From assembly GCA_026545225.1 (NCBI GenBank), contig CM048849.1, forward strand, positions 47,464,336-47,528,335: a DNA stretch of 64,000 bases. The letters run 5' to 3'. The DNA comes from Cornus controversa. Taxonomy: Eukaryota; Streptophyta; Magnoliopsida; Cornales; Cornaceae. Numbering within the stretch: the first letter of the stretch is position 1; every line of letters begins with the position of its first letter. This document shows positions 24,230-35,502 of this stretch, piece by piece. The notes beneath the pieces are model-generated. The model was given only the letters and a program-made list of their open reading frames with translations, did no database searches and had not been told where the DNA came from. The translations under genes and the position numbers were made by a program.

Positions 24230-24560
24230 TACCGTAGAAGTAAAAAACTTTACTTCACAAAGAGAGTAGACAATTCGTTGCCAATGGAGCTGGAAATCGG
24301 ATTAATCGAAAGGTTGAAGTTTAGATCTGAGCTTCTGAAACAAGTAATAGACATTTTAGAAAGAGAGAGAGAGATGGGGTTTGGAGAGAGAAGGACAGTT
24401 GGTTCAGTACTGGTGGAGCTTGCATCAAAATGTTTAAAGACTCGTGATATTTGGTGTTGTAAGACAGACTGTGACGGGCTGGTTTTATTTTCTTTAGCCT
24501 ATTTTTTTTTTTTTTTCCTTGTCTGAGAAAGAAAATGGAGGAAAACTTGGACGCACGACG
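23863..24560 (-). promoter_or_regulatory. NAP1 5' UTR and proximal promoter region
   Basis: This is the sequence immediately upstream of the NAP1 ATG, read on the minus strand. It contains a TA/GA microsatellite (CT-rich on the NAP1 strand) at 24179-24229, typical of plant 5' leaders, and another short CT run near 24361-24374. A pyrimidine tract ending in TTGTTTCAG (24338-24346 on the minus strand) could be the acceptor of a leader intron. No single TATA box stands out and the transcription start cannot be fixed from sequence alone. Confidence 0.4.
24179..24229. repeat. TA/GA microsatellite
   Basis: A run of TA dinucleotides passes directly into a run of GA dinucleotides. It lies about 320 bp upstream of the NAP1 start codon and is probably in the leader or proximal promoter. 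Confidence 0.95.
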
Positions 24561-27370
24561 TTAGTGAAGCGTTTATATATTATTACATATTTATGGCGTC
24601 ATAACATACATGATCACATACGTACAAGTACAACAAGAGTCCAAGCCATGGGATTCTATTTATTCTATAAATTATAAAAAAGAATAGGTACAACCATTAT
24701 AACCATGAATAATAATATTATAAGAAATTTTGAATCAAAATAATAAATAGCAAATGAAGGATCTCTTCTTAATTTTGATTCTTAAAAATTTGGTGTTTCC
24801 ATTGGAGGAAAGAGAAATGGGTCTTTCTAAATTTTGAATTTTTTGTTGGATAAATGAATAAGTTATAAAATGAGGAAAAATTAAAGTCTTCTGTGAATTT
24901 TTTTCTTAAAGTATTTTGTTTAACTAGGTTTTAACTAGTTCAATAAGGGAAATGACACACCATCTAAAAAAGAATTAATTTCTCTTTTCTTTTTCTTTTT
25001 AGAAGTAAATTATTATTTCTAATCCTACTTAAATAAGAGGGAAAAAATGAGTGGAAATCCTCTCCAAGACAAGGCAAATTGTTTTACTTTGTTGTGCATC
25101 AAAACGGCTTAAAATGGAACATTATTATCAATTTTAGCCCAGTTAAATTTTTTACGAACTTGGACAACTATATTTACAATTAGAGTTGAACTTGAATTAA
25201 AAATTTCAACCCAAAGTTAATTAGGATTGAACTTGAATTGAGATGTCAACCATCCGAGCCCAATCTGAATCCGAATTATAATATTATTTTTATACATATT
25301 TTTTTAAAAATATGTTTTATATAATATTCAAATTATGATAACATTTTTCTTTTCAACTTTCTTTATTTAAATATTAATTTTATATGTTAACACTTTGAAG
25401 AATTAATTTTTAAAAAAATTGTTTGTAACTTTTAGAAATTTACATTAAATTCTTAAATTATTTTGTGTCTAGTAGTAATTTAATTTGAAACTTACTAAAG
25501 ATCACTTTAAAATTTTAACGTGAGATTGATCATAGAGATAATTCGAATTAACCTAATTTTCTAATCCAAATTACAAACTAGAGTTTAAAATTTTAAGAAT
25601 AAGTTAAATTTGAATTGAGTAATTAGAGTTGAATGCCAAGTTAAGATTAAATTAAATTTGAGTACTTCATATATTGAGTTGAGTTTGAATTATATCTCTA
25701 ACCCCATTCAAGTCGAGCGGTAGCATGTTATATTTGAAATTATCCACTTCCACGATGCCATAATCCCTTCTACATGTAAACACGTCGTTGACAAAAATGT
25801 AAGCCGTTGACTTTATCACTGGGAGTGGGTGCATGTTAGCGTAACATCCCGTAAGCGTACGTCAGAAGACACCACTGTGGACATACTTTTTTTGTCTTCT
25901 TATGGAGGACATACTTGACCTTGACATTTAAGCTAGTATCATTGCTTTTTTACTTTCATACATAAATGGAGTGTAACAGACGCTTAATTTATTTGGATCA
26001 TAAACCATTTATAAGTTTTTATCTTCCTCCTCCGTTAGAATATCCAACTGTCCTTTTTCTTATATATATATATATATATATATATATCTTTCTTAGCACT
26101 ACTCAACTGAGAGTAGATTGAATTAATAATGAATCTGTTGGCAGATAATAATTTAATATCAGAAGTAGATTGCAAACATTTCGAATAATATATTGGTGTA
26201 TGGTCAAAGGAGAGTTGCTATCTATGTCTTTCAATTCCTAAAACACTTCTAGAACTATTAAAATTGAAGTATTAATTTACTCTTAATTAAATATTAAGAA
26301 TTATATGTTATGGTCACCGATGATGTGACAACACTTCTGGTGCACTACCAAATTTATATCGAGATCTAATTATAAGTAATGAACAATTATAAAATGACAT
26401 TATATTTAGTATTCATAGATGAGAACATGTAAATATAAATTGTGCCCTAGAAACAATGTGAAAGTGATATAGCGCATGGTATACTCATGGGACCACGGTT
26501 CACCCAATCCCTTTCCTTTTTTTCTTTTCTTTTTTTGTTAAATTTAACAAATCTATTACAATTAGCGCTTCACATTTGACCCAAGTACTCCAATTTTTAA
26601 ATTTAATAATTGAAATGACAAGTTTACTTTTCATCTCCTAAATGAAGTCATACCATTCGTTTGATTATATGAAAATTAATAACTAATAAATTTGAAGCGA
26701 AGGAAAAAACAATAATAATTTTCTAGCATGCATTTGATTAGTATGATTTTTTTTTCAAAAAAATTGTGGGACTACCATTTCATGATTTGAATAGAATGAA
26801 AGTTACAAGAAAATATAATGATTCACCTAAAAGTAATATAATAATCTAAATAAATAGTATTGTAGGACATTGAGAGAGATTACCTATTATACTATTATTT
26901 TAAAAATATATGCATAAAAACATTTTATTTTAGAGAGATAAAAAGGGAGGTGTAATAGTAAGTTCACATAACTTTTTCAATTAAACAAATTTTGTAATGT
27001 TTTTTGTAGAAAAAATTTATGAGAAAGTTAGGTGGTTATGAAAAGTTATTTTTCCACATAAATTTTATTTCCTGCGATGTAAACTCGTAAAATGTTAAAA
27101 TAATTTTCATTTCTTTTACTTTCTTACTATTTCTATCTAAACAAATGAAGTATAAAATTTATTTGAAAAGATATTACAAAAAGAAGGATAAAACAGTCAT
27201 TTTAGTTGCTAAATTTAAAAGGTCAAATGTCTGAGGTTAAATGTAAAGGCCAATATCAACTCCCTTCACAATAAATACATTTTAAAATAAAGTAACTCCA
27301 AAATTGAAAATCTAATTAAGTTAACATTTTCAGATATTTCAAATATATACTGAAAAAATGATTTGTTTCA
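24561..27370. other. AT-rich intergenic stretch 5' of NAP1
   Basis: No coding region or RNA gene was found. It contains a second, decayed copy of the GGGTTGGGC-type repeat (about 25095-25715) and a TA run at 26060-26087. The rest is low-complexity AT-rich DNA. Confidence 0.5.
25095..25715. mobile_element. GGGTTGGGC-rich MITE-like repeat, copy 2 (decayed)
   Basis: Collinear weak similarity with 9888-10400: both have a TTACAATTAGRGTTG block, a GAGATGTCAACCATCCGAGC-like block and a right part with GTTGAATGCCAAGTTAAG (copy 1: GTTGAAGGCCAAGTTGGG). Many C-to-T type differences make it look older than copy 1. Confidence 0.5.
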
Positions 27371-27394
27371 GTATTAGAGGACAAGTGATAGTAT

Positions 27395-27530
27395 TGTTTA
27401 GAGTCTTAAGATGACATAGGACGTGAAACTCTTTTAGGCATGAGTAAAAGTTAGAGGCTTAAGGTAACACATGACCTGAACGGTAAAAGTCCTGGTGTTA
27501 GGAGTGTTAAGGTGACACGTGACATGCAGG
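27395..27530. repeat. Degenerate ~50-bp tandem repeat
   Basis: Three loose repeats contain CTTAAGATGACATAGGAC, CTTAAGGTAACACATGACC and GTTAAGGTGACACGTGACA, starting near 27405, 27453 and 27509. It lies just left of a hAT-like terminus. Confidence 0.5.
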
Positions 27531-28870
27531 GGCAGAGCTAGGATTTGATTTCGGGGGAGGGGGCTTAGTCTCATTATCTATGCAAGGTTGGGCAATTGCC
27601 CTTTGTTTTTCATTGATTTAATTTGTCTCAATCGATTTAACGATGCATGATGTTGATCGTTGGAATTTTGTGTTCAACTAAAATTCACGTTCCGCAATAA
27701 GACGGATCCTTGTAGGATAAGGCTTATTGGAACAGGTTATCGTTCTCAAGGATTGAAAAAACAATCAATTTAAGTGCTAATTACAAATTAATTCTCAAAT
27801 GATTAAAGAAAGACTTTGATGTTGTTTAGAACTAAATTGAACTAAAAACAGAAAGACAAGTAAATTAAAGTAGTGACTTCAAATGAGAAATGATTCTAAA
27901 GATACTGTTTCACCACAATCTCCTCACTATTGATCAATTGACATTAAAATTAAAGAATTTCAATTCAAGAACATATCATTGGATGACTACAAGCTCAAAC
28001 AATGAAATTAGAAACATGCATTCTAATTAAGATAAGTGTAATTCATCTTTAGAGGATACAACCTACACTAATTAACACTAATTTAAACTAAATTATAGCA
28101 CAAATCATCTCTCATTGGCATGAATTATCAAAGTCACAATTAGAATTTTCAATTCAAACCCTAATTGCATGATTCCTTCCGATTTGAACTACAAGAACAA
28201 CTAGAAAATGAAGAACAACCACAATTCATTGCATATATGACAAGATTGAAATTCAATTGAAATTGTATTTATAGAATTGAGCACAATAATTCAAGTACAA
28301 CTATGAATTACTATATCTAATCATGCAATCCATCTTGAATACAAACCCCCCAATCTATACAAATGGATTAATAGAATAAAGAGAAACCGTGTTACAACAT
28401 CCCTAGAAGAAGTTTCTAGCTTTTCATAGATGATTGAATCTCCTTCCTCAAGGTGAATTCTTCAATTTACAAAGCCATCCAAACTCTCAAGAGGTCCAAA
28501 ACCGCCCAAAACCAACCCCAATCCAGAAAATTAGATGCAGAGAGAGACAAATGATGAGTGAGAGAGATTTAAGTGAATTCTCGAAGTCAAGGACGACCAG
28601 TCACTCTTAACCTGATGCAAGGGTCCAATTTGGACCCTTTTTGACCTATTTGAACCTCTTTTGCATTTTTTTTAACATTTTCTTCTTTGGACCTTCAAAT
28701 TGGCTTGCTTAAGAATGGAACCCAACTCTCTTCAATTTTAACTCAGATTAAAGGCCAATTTGCATTGAATTAGGAGCAATTACCATTAATTTCCTAAAAA
28801 TAAAATAAAATACAATTCAATATTAAAAGTATAAACGAAGCATTACTAAGAGATTAAAATACGCAATATA
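27529..28870. mobile_element. hAT-like left terminus followed by unclassified repeat DNA
   Basis: CAGGGGCAGAGCTAGG at 27529 closely matches the hAT terminus at 4990. No matching right terminus was found downstream, so the element is truncated or interrupted. The following AT-rich 1.2 kb has the look of LTR-type repeat sequence but gives no coding frames and no paired ends. Confidence 0.4.
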
Positions 28871-28914
28871 TCTATATATATTATACATAAAACAATCAAG
28901 GGTCAACATTAACC

Positions 28915-29430
28915 CATACCTTTTTGCCTTGGTGATGGATGTGCTGACAAGACACATCCAATATGAGATTTCATGGTGTATATTATTTGTTGATAATTTT
29001 TTGTAGTCGACAAAACTAGAGAAGGAATTAATGCTAAATTGGAAGTTTGGAGAGAAGCTTTAGAATTACAAGGGTTTAAGATAAGAAAAAATAAAATTGA
29101 ATATATGGAGTGTAACCTTAATAAAGTAAGAAATACAAATGAGGATGTAGTGAAAATCAAGAATCAAGAGATATAAAAAAGTAAACATTTTCACTATTTA
29201 GACTCAATTATTCATAATAAGGGAGAAATTGGAGATGACATTAATCATAAACGGAGGAGTGCAATGTGTGGTAGGACTAGAAAGAATAAAATTAGAAATG
29301 ATCACATTTGAAAGATGGTTAGAGTAGCACAAATTGGAGTTAAAATAAGAAAAAATTGGTTAAGATAATTTAGATGTGTGCAAAGAAGACATTTAAGTGT
29401 ATGGACGTGCTAACAAGGATATCAACTGCC
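28915..29430 (+). mobile_element. RTE-type LINE reverse-transcriptase fragment
   Basis: Plus-strand translation gives VMDVLTRHIQYEISWCILFV, then a stretch ending KNKIEYMECNLNKVRNTNED, then YLDSIIHNKGEIGDDINHK and CGRTRKNKIRNDHI. These follow the order of the RT palm and C-terminal region of RTE-type plant LINEs (FADD, EYMEC, YLGSIIHKDGEI, CGKTRKDKIRNE). The catalytic FADD site reads FVDN, and several stops interrupt the frame, so it is dead. The 5' part with the endonuclease is absent. Confidence 0.75.
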
Positions 29431-30330
29431 AATACTTTTCCCTTGAGAACCATTCAAAATTGCTCTTAGGGCCCAGGGAAGAAGTATGCATGCAGTAAAC
29501 AAGAAGGACGAACTAATTCTTATTCATAGTGGATCAGTTCCTTCCATGCGCCTAACTTCATAAGAACCTAAAAGTAGAGCTGCAGTGAGACGAGCTGAAT
29601 GAAACAAATAAAAACAGAATCAAAGGTGGGCACCTTTACATATGATAATTGGGCTTTTTGCATTTTGTCTTCTTCGGGGTTGAGGCCCAGCCTCATTTAC
29701 AATTAGAAGGAGCATCATTCCCTATGATGCGGGTTATACCCTTGAACAACTATATTCCTTATTTCCAAAGGAGCTATATATGTAGTATACGAAAAGAGAT
29801 CGTAATAAATCATGATCAATCATTTGATACGATGCAACTAGATTCCCCTTTAGGCAAACCCATAGAATGGAAAAAGCCCTGCAAAGCTTACAAATAGACA
29901 TAACCTCATCAAAGCCTTACCGACCTTTCGCTAACACTTTGTTATAAGCCGTCCCATTACTAGGAGCTAGCATTTCATTTTGCAGAAAACATAATAAGAC
30001 TAGTAAAAGCAATTGACTTTGAAACCGTTTCATTTGAATGACCGTCTACTGAAGGGGAGATCAAAGTAAGTGACATAGTTCACATTAAGAATAATACTAA
30101 GGGATTCATATCGCACACAAGAACCGGCCAGTTTCAAGGGTGATCCTTGCGGGAGCCCCCAATTTTGACCTGCCATAGTCGGGTCTTATTTCCTTTTTTA
30201 TTTTTTATGGTTTCTTTAATAAAAATATGAAGTTGGAAGGAGGGGGAGTCAAACCAGGCACTTTCCTGGTATGAATAAGAACTCCCTTTACTTGCAACGC
30301 TTTGACTCTCATTCATAATATACCACTAAT
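29431..30330. other. GC-richer block, possibly organelle-derived DNA
   Basis: This stretch is clearly less AT-rich than its surroundings and has few homopolymers, with runs such as GGTGATCCTTGCGGGAGCCC near 30137. The texture is that of plant mitochondrial or plastid non-coding DNA. I recognise no organelle gene in it and no host gene, so a nuclear insertion of organellar DNA is only a suggestion. Confidence 0.3.
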
Positions 30331-31234
30331 TAGATTTATACCTGATTTTAGATATTTGTAAAGTAAGAAGAATTGAAACCAACTTAAGAAAGAACTGACA
30401 TAAAAAAATTACCACTTTTAACGTTCCACCCCTTTCTACCTGATGAGTCTTTTTAGTTAATCTAGATTGATATTTTTATTTTTTTCAGAAACACAATAAA
30501 CATAGATTATTAAGTATATTAACTAATATATATGTTATGCTTCAAATATTTTTTTCTTGTGCAATTGACTTGTATTATATAGTTTTTTTTATATTTTCTC
30601 TTCTGAAATGCTATTATATGATATTAATGTTAATTTATTTAATACTTAATATATTATTGTTCATTAATTTAGTAAAAAATATGACTTGAAAAGCGACTTA
30701 AAAATTATAAACAGGCCATTATTTGTAATAAATAATCCCTGTGTATCTTAACTTGTCTAAAATCCAGATGACAGGAGGAGCCTCTTGCAATGAGATGCCC
30801 TTTTAAAGTAGCAGCAAGCATGAGTTGAACTTGAACATGGCATCATTAATTAGAATGACTATGAATTGAAAGCTTATCCAATCTGGGTTCACACATTCTG
30901 TATTTTGCATCCAAATCAAACTAAAAACAAACATTGAATCTTATAAGACATCAACATGGATGTTGTACTGAAATCACAAGTGTTATTGATATCATACAAG
31001 AAGCATGGATACAACCAGTAGCCAAATCTCAAGCGGCCATGGATACAAGTATATACAACCAGTAACCAAATCTCAAATTTTGGGGATGAAATTAAGTTAG
31101 TTACACAGAGAACTTGAAGCTACAAACTTCCAATATCACATTATATAGATATTGTTATGTTGACTAAACATTGCTTGGGTATAATCCTTGGAAAGTTTGA
31201 AAAGGACAACCACCATCACATAAATTCTAGGAGG
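30331..31234. other. AT-rich intergenic, nothing recognised
   Basis: Low-complexity, AT-rich sequence. No coding frames, inverted ends or RNA genes were found. Confidence 0.5.
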
Positions 31235-32025
31235 AAAAATTACTGTTAAGTCTTACTTTTCTTGTTAAAAGATAATTAAGTTTTAAAAAAATTTCTTTAA
31301 GACCAATAAGTCTTACTTTTTTCATTGAAAGACAAATTAGTTCTTAAAATTTTTTTTTAGGACCAATAAGTTCTACTTTTCTCGTTGAAAGACATATAAG
31401 TCCTAAAAAAAATTTCTTTTGGACCAATAAGTGCTACTTTTGATTTTTTTTTTTTTCTATTTAAGTCCTAAATCACTACATATTTCATTTACACCATAAA
31501 TAAATAGAAGTAAAATTTTATAATTATATATTTATCCAAGAATTGATATATAATCTATTTTTTTTATATATTCCTTTAAGTTTTAATTACTTACTTAATA
31601 ATATTGAATTATAATTTTGAATAATAAATTAATTTAATTTAAATTCAATTCAAAAAACTCGTTTAGAATAGACAATTTTAGTACAAAAAAATTAATTATT
31701 CTATAAAAAATTAATAACATGTATTTTTTTACCTTTTTATTCAAATTTTATGTCTACTTTTGTAAGGGTAATTTGAGTCGAAATTTTATATCTAATATTA
31801 GAAACAGTATATATAATTTATTAAGGGTATAAATTGAAGATTTAGTAATTTAGAACTTAAATGGAAAAAAATATTGAAAAGTAGACTTATTGGTCCTAAA
31901 AGAAATTTTTTAGAACTTATTTGTCTTTCAATGAGAAAAGTAGGATTTGTTGGTCTTAAAAAATATATTTTAGGACTTATTTGTCTTTCAATAAAAAAAA
32001 TAGGACTTAACAATAATTTTTTCAA
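31235..32025. mobile_element. Foldback-type element with ~60-bp repeats in both arms
   Basis: The left arm (31245-31490) consists of nearly four units of about 60 bp, each with AATAAGTCYTACTTTT, TTGAAAGACA and a T-rich spacer. The right arm (31880-32020) holds nearly three units of the same sequence in inverse orientation. The central 400 bp is AT-rich and non-coding. Tandem repeats inside inverted arms are the defining layout of foldback elements. No target duplication could be fixed. Confidence 0.65.
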
Positions 32026-32039
32026 AATTATATTGATGG

Positions 32040-33130
32040 TAGCCTCGTGTCACAGGGGTTGACATGTCCTTGTGCGGGACAGAATGTTAAGGGTCTAACA
32101 CCTCGTAGGCCTTGATTTTGTAGGAAACCAATCTGAGATTAACTCCTCTATTTTGGGCCTGGCTTTTATGATAGGAAATCAATCTTTTAGTTAGCCCAAA
32201 AAACTCTGTGTGTGTCACGCTCGCATCCGAGAGCAAAAGGTCCATGAAAGATGAAATCCGATCAAAGCCCGACTCTGACCTGTCTGGCCCGATCCAAGTC
32301 CAAATTAGTCCTATGTAAGAATTAAGATTACAACATTTGACTATTAGCAAATAAGTAGCATTTTAATTACAATATATATCACATGCACATTTAACATATA
32401 TAAATTAATATAGAACAAGTTGCCTTATGTGACATTGGATCAATGATTGAGTCCACTCTCATACCACTTTGTCACGGGTTGGGTGATTGTGATCCGACCT
32501 AAAAACTTAAGTTATTAGGTGGTGTTTAAATTTGCTCTTATATATTCAAGACCTTTCCTATTTGGATTTGACGGAGATTCAAATCCATTTTGGGATCAAA
32601 AGAAAGGTTATGGTCTTCCAATCTTTGTCCAAATTATTTGGCGACTCCAATAAGCAGTGTCGAAGAAAGACTCTTATACAATAATCAACAAAACAGGCTT
32701 TTTAATCTCCTCTTATAATATTTCAATCAATGTTTGACATTTGGTTTTAAAAACCGATTCATACTTTTATCATTTTCCTGAAAACAAATAAATGGCTATT
32801 CTTATTCCTATTTACTACGTTTTTACAGTGATTATTATATTTCTAGATTAGGTTTTGAGCCAAATTTTATCTAATTTTTCACTGGACGATTGTATGCAAA
32901 CTTGGATTAGTTGTAAAAAGTGGTTTCTCCACAAGCGATACTTTGTTCTCCTTTGTTGTTGTATGCCCTCAAGTTGTGAGTCGACAAAACCTCCTCTCAT
33001 TTTTTTACTTAACAAATTTTCTCTGTTATATGTCTCGTGATTTTTCACTTCTTGAAAATTTGAATTCAAGTTTCTATTAAATTTAACTTTCCTAACCTAT
33101 ATTAATTTTTCTGATGAGTTGTATTGTTGG
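32040..33130. other. Intergenic repeat-like sequence
   Basis: It includes a GC-richer piece around 32040-32310 (for example CACGCTCGCATCCGAGAGC) that looks like LTR-type repeat DNA, and another near 32470-32660 with GGTTGGGTGATTGTGATCC. No paired ends, coding frames or primer sites were found. Confidence 0.35.
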
Positions 33131-33144
33131 ACTTAGGTCCTGTT

Positions 33145-34331
33145 TGTTGGTATGGGTCATTCAGGCCATTTAGGGGTCACCACGTATGTCCACGTAGCAG
33201 GGCCCACTTTGACTTTTCCTCCATTTCGAGCTTCCTCAGCAATTCCACATGGCAAGGGGCCCGCTTTTGAATTTCCCTCTTAATCGAGCCTCTCCACGGA
33301 CAGAGCATTTCCATCGAACTCCTCCGCGGGAAAGTCTCCATCGAGCGCTTCCTCAGACAGAGGATTTCAATCGAGCTCCTTCCCTCATTATGTAGGGCAC
33401 GCCTTCGAGGTGTGATCGCCTTTCTGTGGCGAGTCCTTCTCTACTAATGACACTTCGCGGAGGTCCTCTCTACGGATCAACCTCTGTTTTGCAAGGAGAC
33501 ATTCCTCTCTACGGATAAAACCTTGCGAGGAGTTCCTCTCTACGGATAAACCTCAAACGAGTCTCTTTCCTTTCATTTGGATAAGTCTCGGATGGTGATG
33601 AGTTTCTCTCTACGGATAAACATCACGGGAAATCCTCTCTACGGATCAATTTTCCTAAAGCGAGGAGGCACTCCTCTCTACGGATAAAACCTCACGAAAG
33701 TCCTCTCTACGGATCAACCTCCATTTTTACGAAGAGTTTCTCTCTACGGATAAACCTCTTTTTATGAGGAGTTCCTCCATACGGATAAACCTCGTGGCAC
33801 TCCGCGCTCCTATGGGGGGTAAGAGTTCGGATCACTGCCTTATGGGAACCAAGGGCTTGGGTTCGGAGGCTGGAGTCTAAGGTACGCTAAATCCATGACG
33901 GACCTCATTTCTAGCTAGGATGAGGACCTTGCATCATGGATTGGCCTGTCACAGAGGAAAGAAGATAACCAGGTGAGGTGAGCGAATCCCCTTTTCTAAC
34001 AAGTACAATCTTAGCCCTTACTCCGCAGATATTTATCACCGCAAAATCTCGACCATTGGTGAGAAAAGACATTTTTGCCTATAAATAGTGAGAGAAAAGT
34101 AGAGAACCGGGATCGAGACAAAAGGACAGGACAAAAAGAACCTTTTTCTAAAACAGTATCCAGTGCGCACCAGATCTTCTCCTTTTCTCACCGAATTCCT
34201 CTCCTCTTCTTACAATCCACTTAGAACAGTGGGCTCCTTTGTGACAGCTTGGACTCCCATCGGGACCTGCTCTCTGGCAACCATCATCGTGGAAAGTTTG
34301 ACTTCAGTTTTAATAGAACCTACTACAAACA
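33145..34331 (+). mobile_element. Solo LTR (1187 bp) with CTGTT target duplication
   Basis: It starts TGTTGGTATGGG and ends CTACTACAAACA, the canonical TG...CA. It is flanked by an exact CTGTT duplication (33140-33144 and 34332-34336). A TATA-like CCTATAAATAG at 34079 fits an LTR promoter in plus orientation. There is no internal region, so it is the product of LTR-LTR recombination. It carries a short tandem array. Confidence 0.85.
33425..33795 (+). repeat. Short tandem array, CTCTCTACGGATMAACCT unit
   Basis: The core TCTCTACGGATAAA (or GATCAA) occurs about eleven times at irregular spacing of roughly 25-45 bp, linked by CCTC and GCGAGGAG-like spacers. The array is inside the solo LTR, upstream of its TATA-like box. 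Confidence 0.9.
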
Positions 34332-34541
34332 CTGTTTGACAAAACTTTTATTTTGGCTTTTACACAGAAGAAAAAGAGAAGTAGAAACTAAATGAGGAGG
34401 CTGGTACATACCAGCTTCCTTTGAACGTTTTCTTTAACTCCAAAACTCTTCAGCCTTACTAATCCAAATACTCTCCAAAATGACTTTTGATCTTAAAAAA
34501 TCGAAAGTTGCTTTTCAAAAGCCAATCCAAACAGGACATAA

Positions 34542-35250
34542 GTATGGAATGGAAGGACTAGTATCCACAAGGTGTGATGTTTAGAGTTATGGTATTTTGT
34601 TAATGGAAATATTTACAAGAAGAAAATCCACGGATGATTTATTTCTAAAATTAAATAAATGAATAAATAAAAAACATGATTTATTTCTAAAATTAAATAA
34701 ATGAATAAATAAAAAACATACTCGTTGTATTTCTTGCTAATACAATGATCATTTTCCTTACTGATGCAGGAGTTTTATAGATGCAGGCTGTGGTAGCTCC
34801 TCTCCTCTATGATTCTACAACTTCACTGTAAGATGCTTCTACTCTAAAAAGAGGTAATCAAGTTCGATTACTCGTCTTTGGAGAGAGCATATTTAAAGAT
34901 AGTTTTTGCTAGCCAAAACAGTATGTAAATGGTATTTCGTATCAGATTAAAAAAAAAGTAAATAAAAAACATTGTTCAAAAATTAAATTTCATTCACAAT
35001 TGTTTCTATTTTTCAATACTTCAATTTTTGAAAATAATAATTTGATTACTTTGATTCCACTTTCAGAAACATATGTCAACAGTTTTCTCTACTTCCCAGT
35101 ACTCCCAAGATTCGTTGATGAAGATTAACATATAATTCTATATATTTTTCTTGTAAACATTATTTAACGAAAATGATTGACTAGAGAGGTTAATGTATTT
35201 TTTTATTAAATATGAGATATTAGTGTAATTTTGCATTATCAAGAAAGGTA
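34542..35250. other. AT-rich intergenic 3' of PGK, with a 42-bp duplication
   Basis: Two tandem 42-bp units (34636-34677 and 34678-34719) begin GATTTATTTCTAAAATTAAA and are identical by eye. Nothing else is recognised before the PGK 3' UTR. Confidence 0.7.
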
Positions 35251-35439
35251 TAACATCATTCCATGTTAATGGAATTTGATCACAGGCAATACAACACCAC
35301 AGGCTGGTCCACAGCACCAAACCTGCCTGAAAGAACCACATTATTTAAAAACGGATATGTGGCTCTAAACATCTGCTCAGTTTATAATACAAACTGTTCT
35401 AACAAAATCCTCGCAAAATATACTGAAGATGGTACCAAA

Positions 35440-35495
35440 AGAGGAGGGGGGGGGGGGGGGGGGAGGGGAGGGGAGAGGGGAGAGAGAAGAGGAGA
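35440..35495 (-). other. C-rich tract in the PGK 3' UTR
   Basis: The plus strand has about 18 consecutive G followed by AGGGG repeats and GA repeats. On the PGK sense strand this is a C/CT tract only 8-65 nt after the stop codon, so it should be in the mRNA 3' UTR. The G-rich strand could fold as a quadruplex. Confidence 0.75.
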
Positions 35496-35502
35496 AATTG
35501 CC

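Larger units (their letters stand above)
33134..34541. mobile_element. MITE split by a solo LTR
   Basis: The left part is 33134-33144 and the right part 34332-34541. Without the LTR the sequence reads continuously and its ends are inverted: TAGGTCCTGTTTG on the left and CAAACAGGACATA on the right. The residual element is about 220 bp. Its superfamily is unclear, since the flanks do not give an unambiguous duplication. Confidence 0.65.

Noticed and set aside
24278-24526. Plus-strand open frame starting MPMELEIGLIERLKFRSELL
   Set aside because: It overlaps the likely NAP1 leader on the other strand, matches no family I know, and part of it comes from a GA microsatellite (ERERE).
30134-30316. 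Possible tRNA or short gene in the GC-richer island
   Set aside because: No cloverleaf could be drawn and the open frame has no family resemblance.
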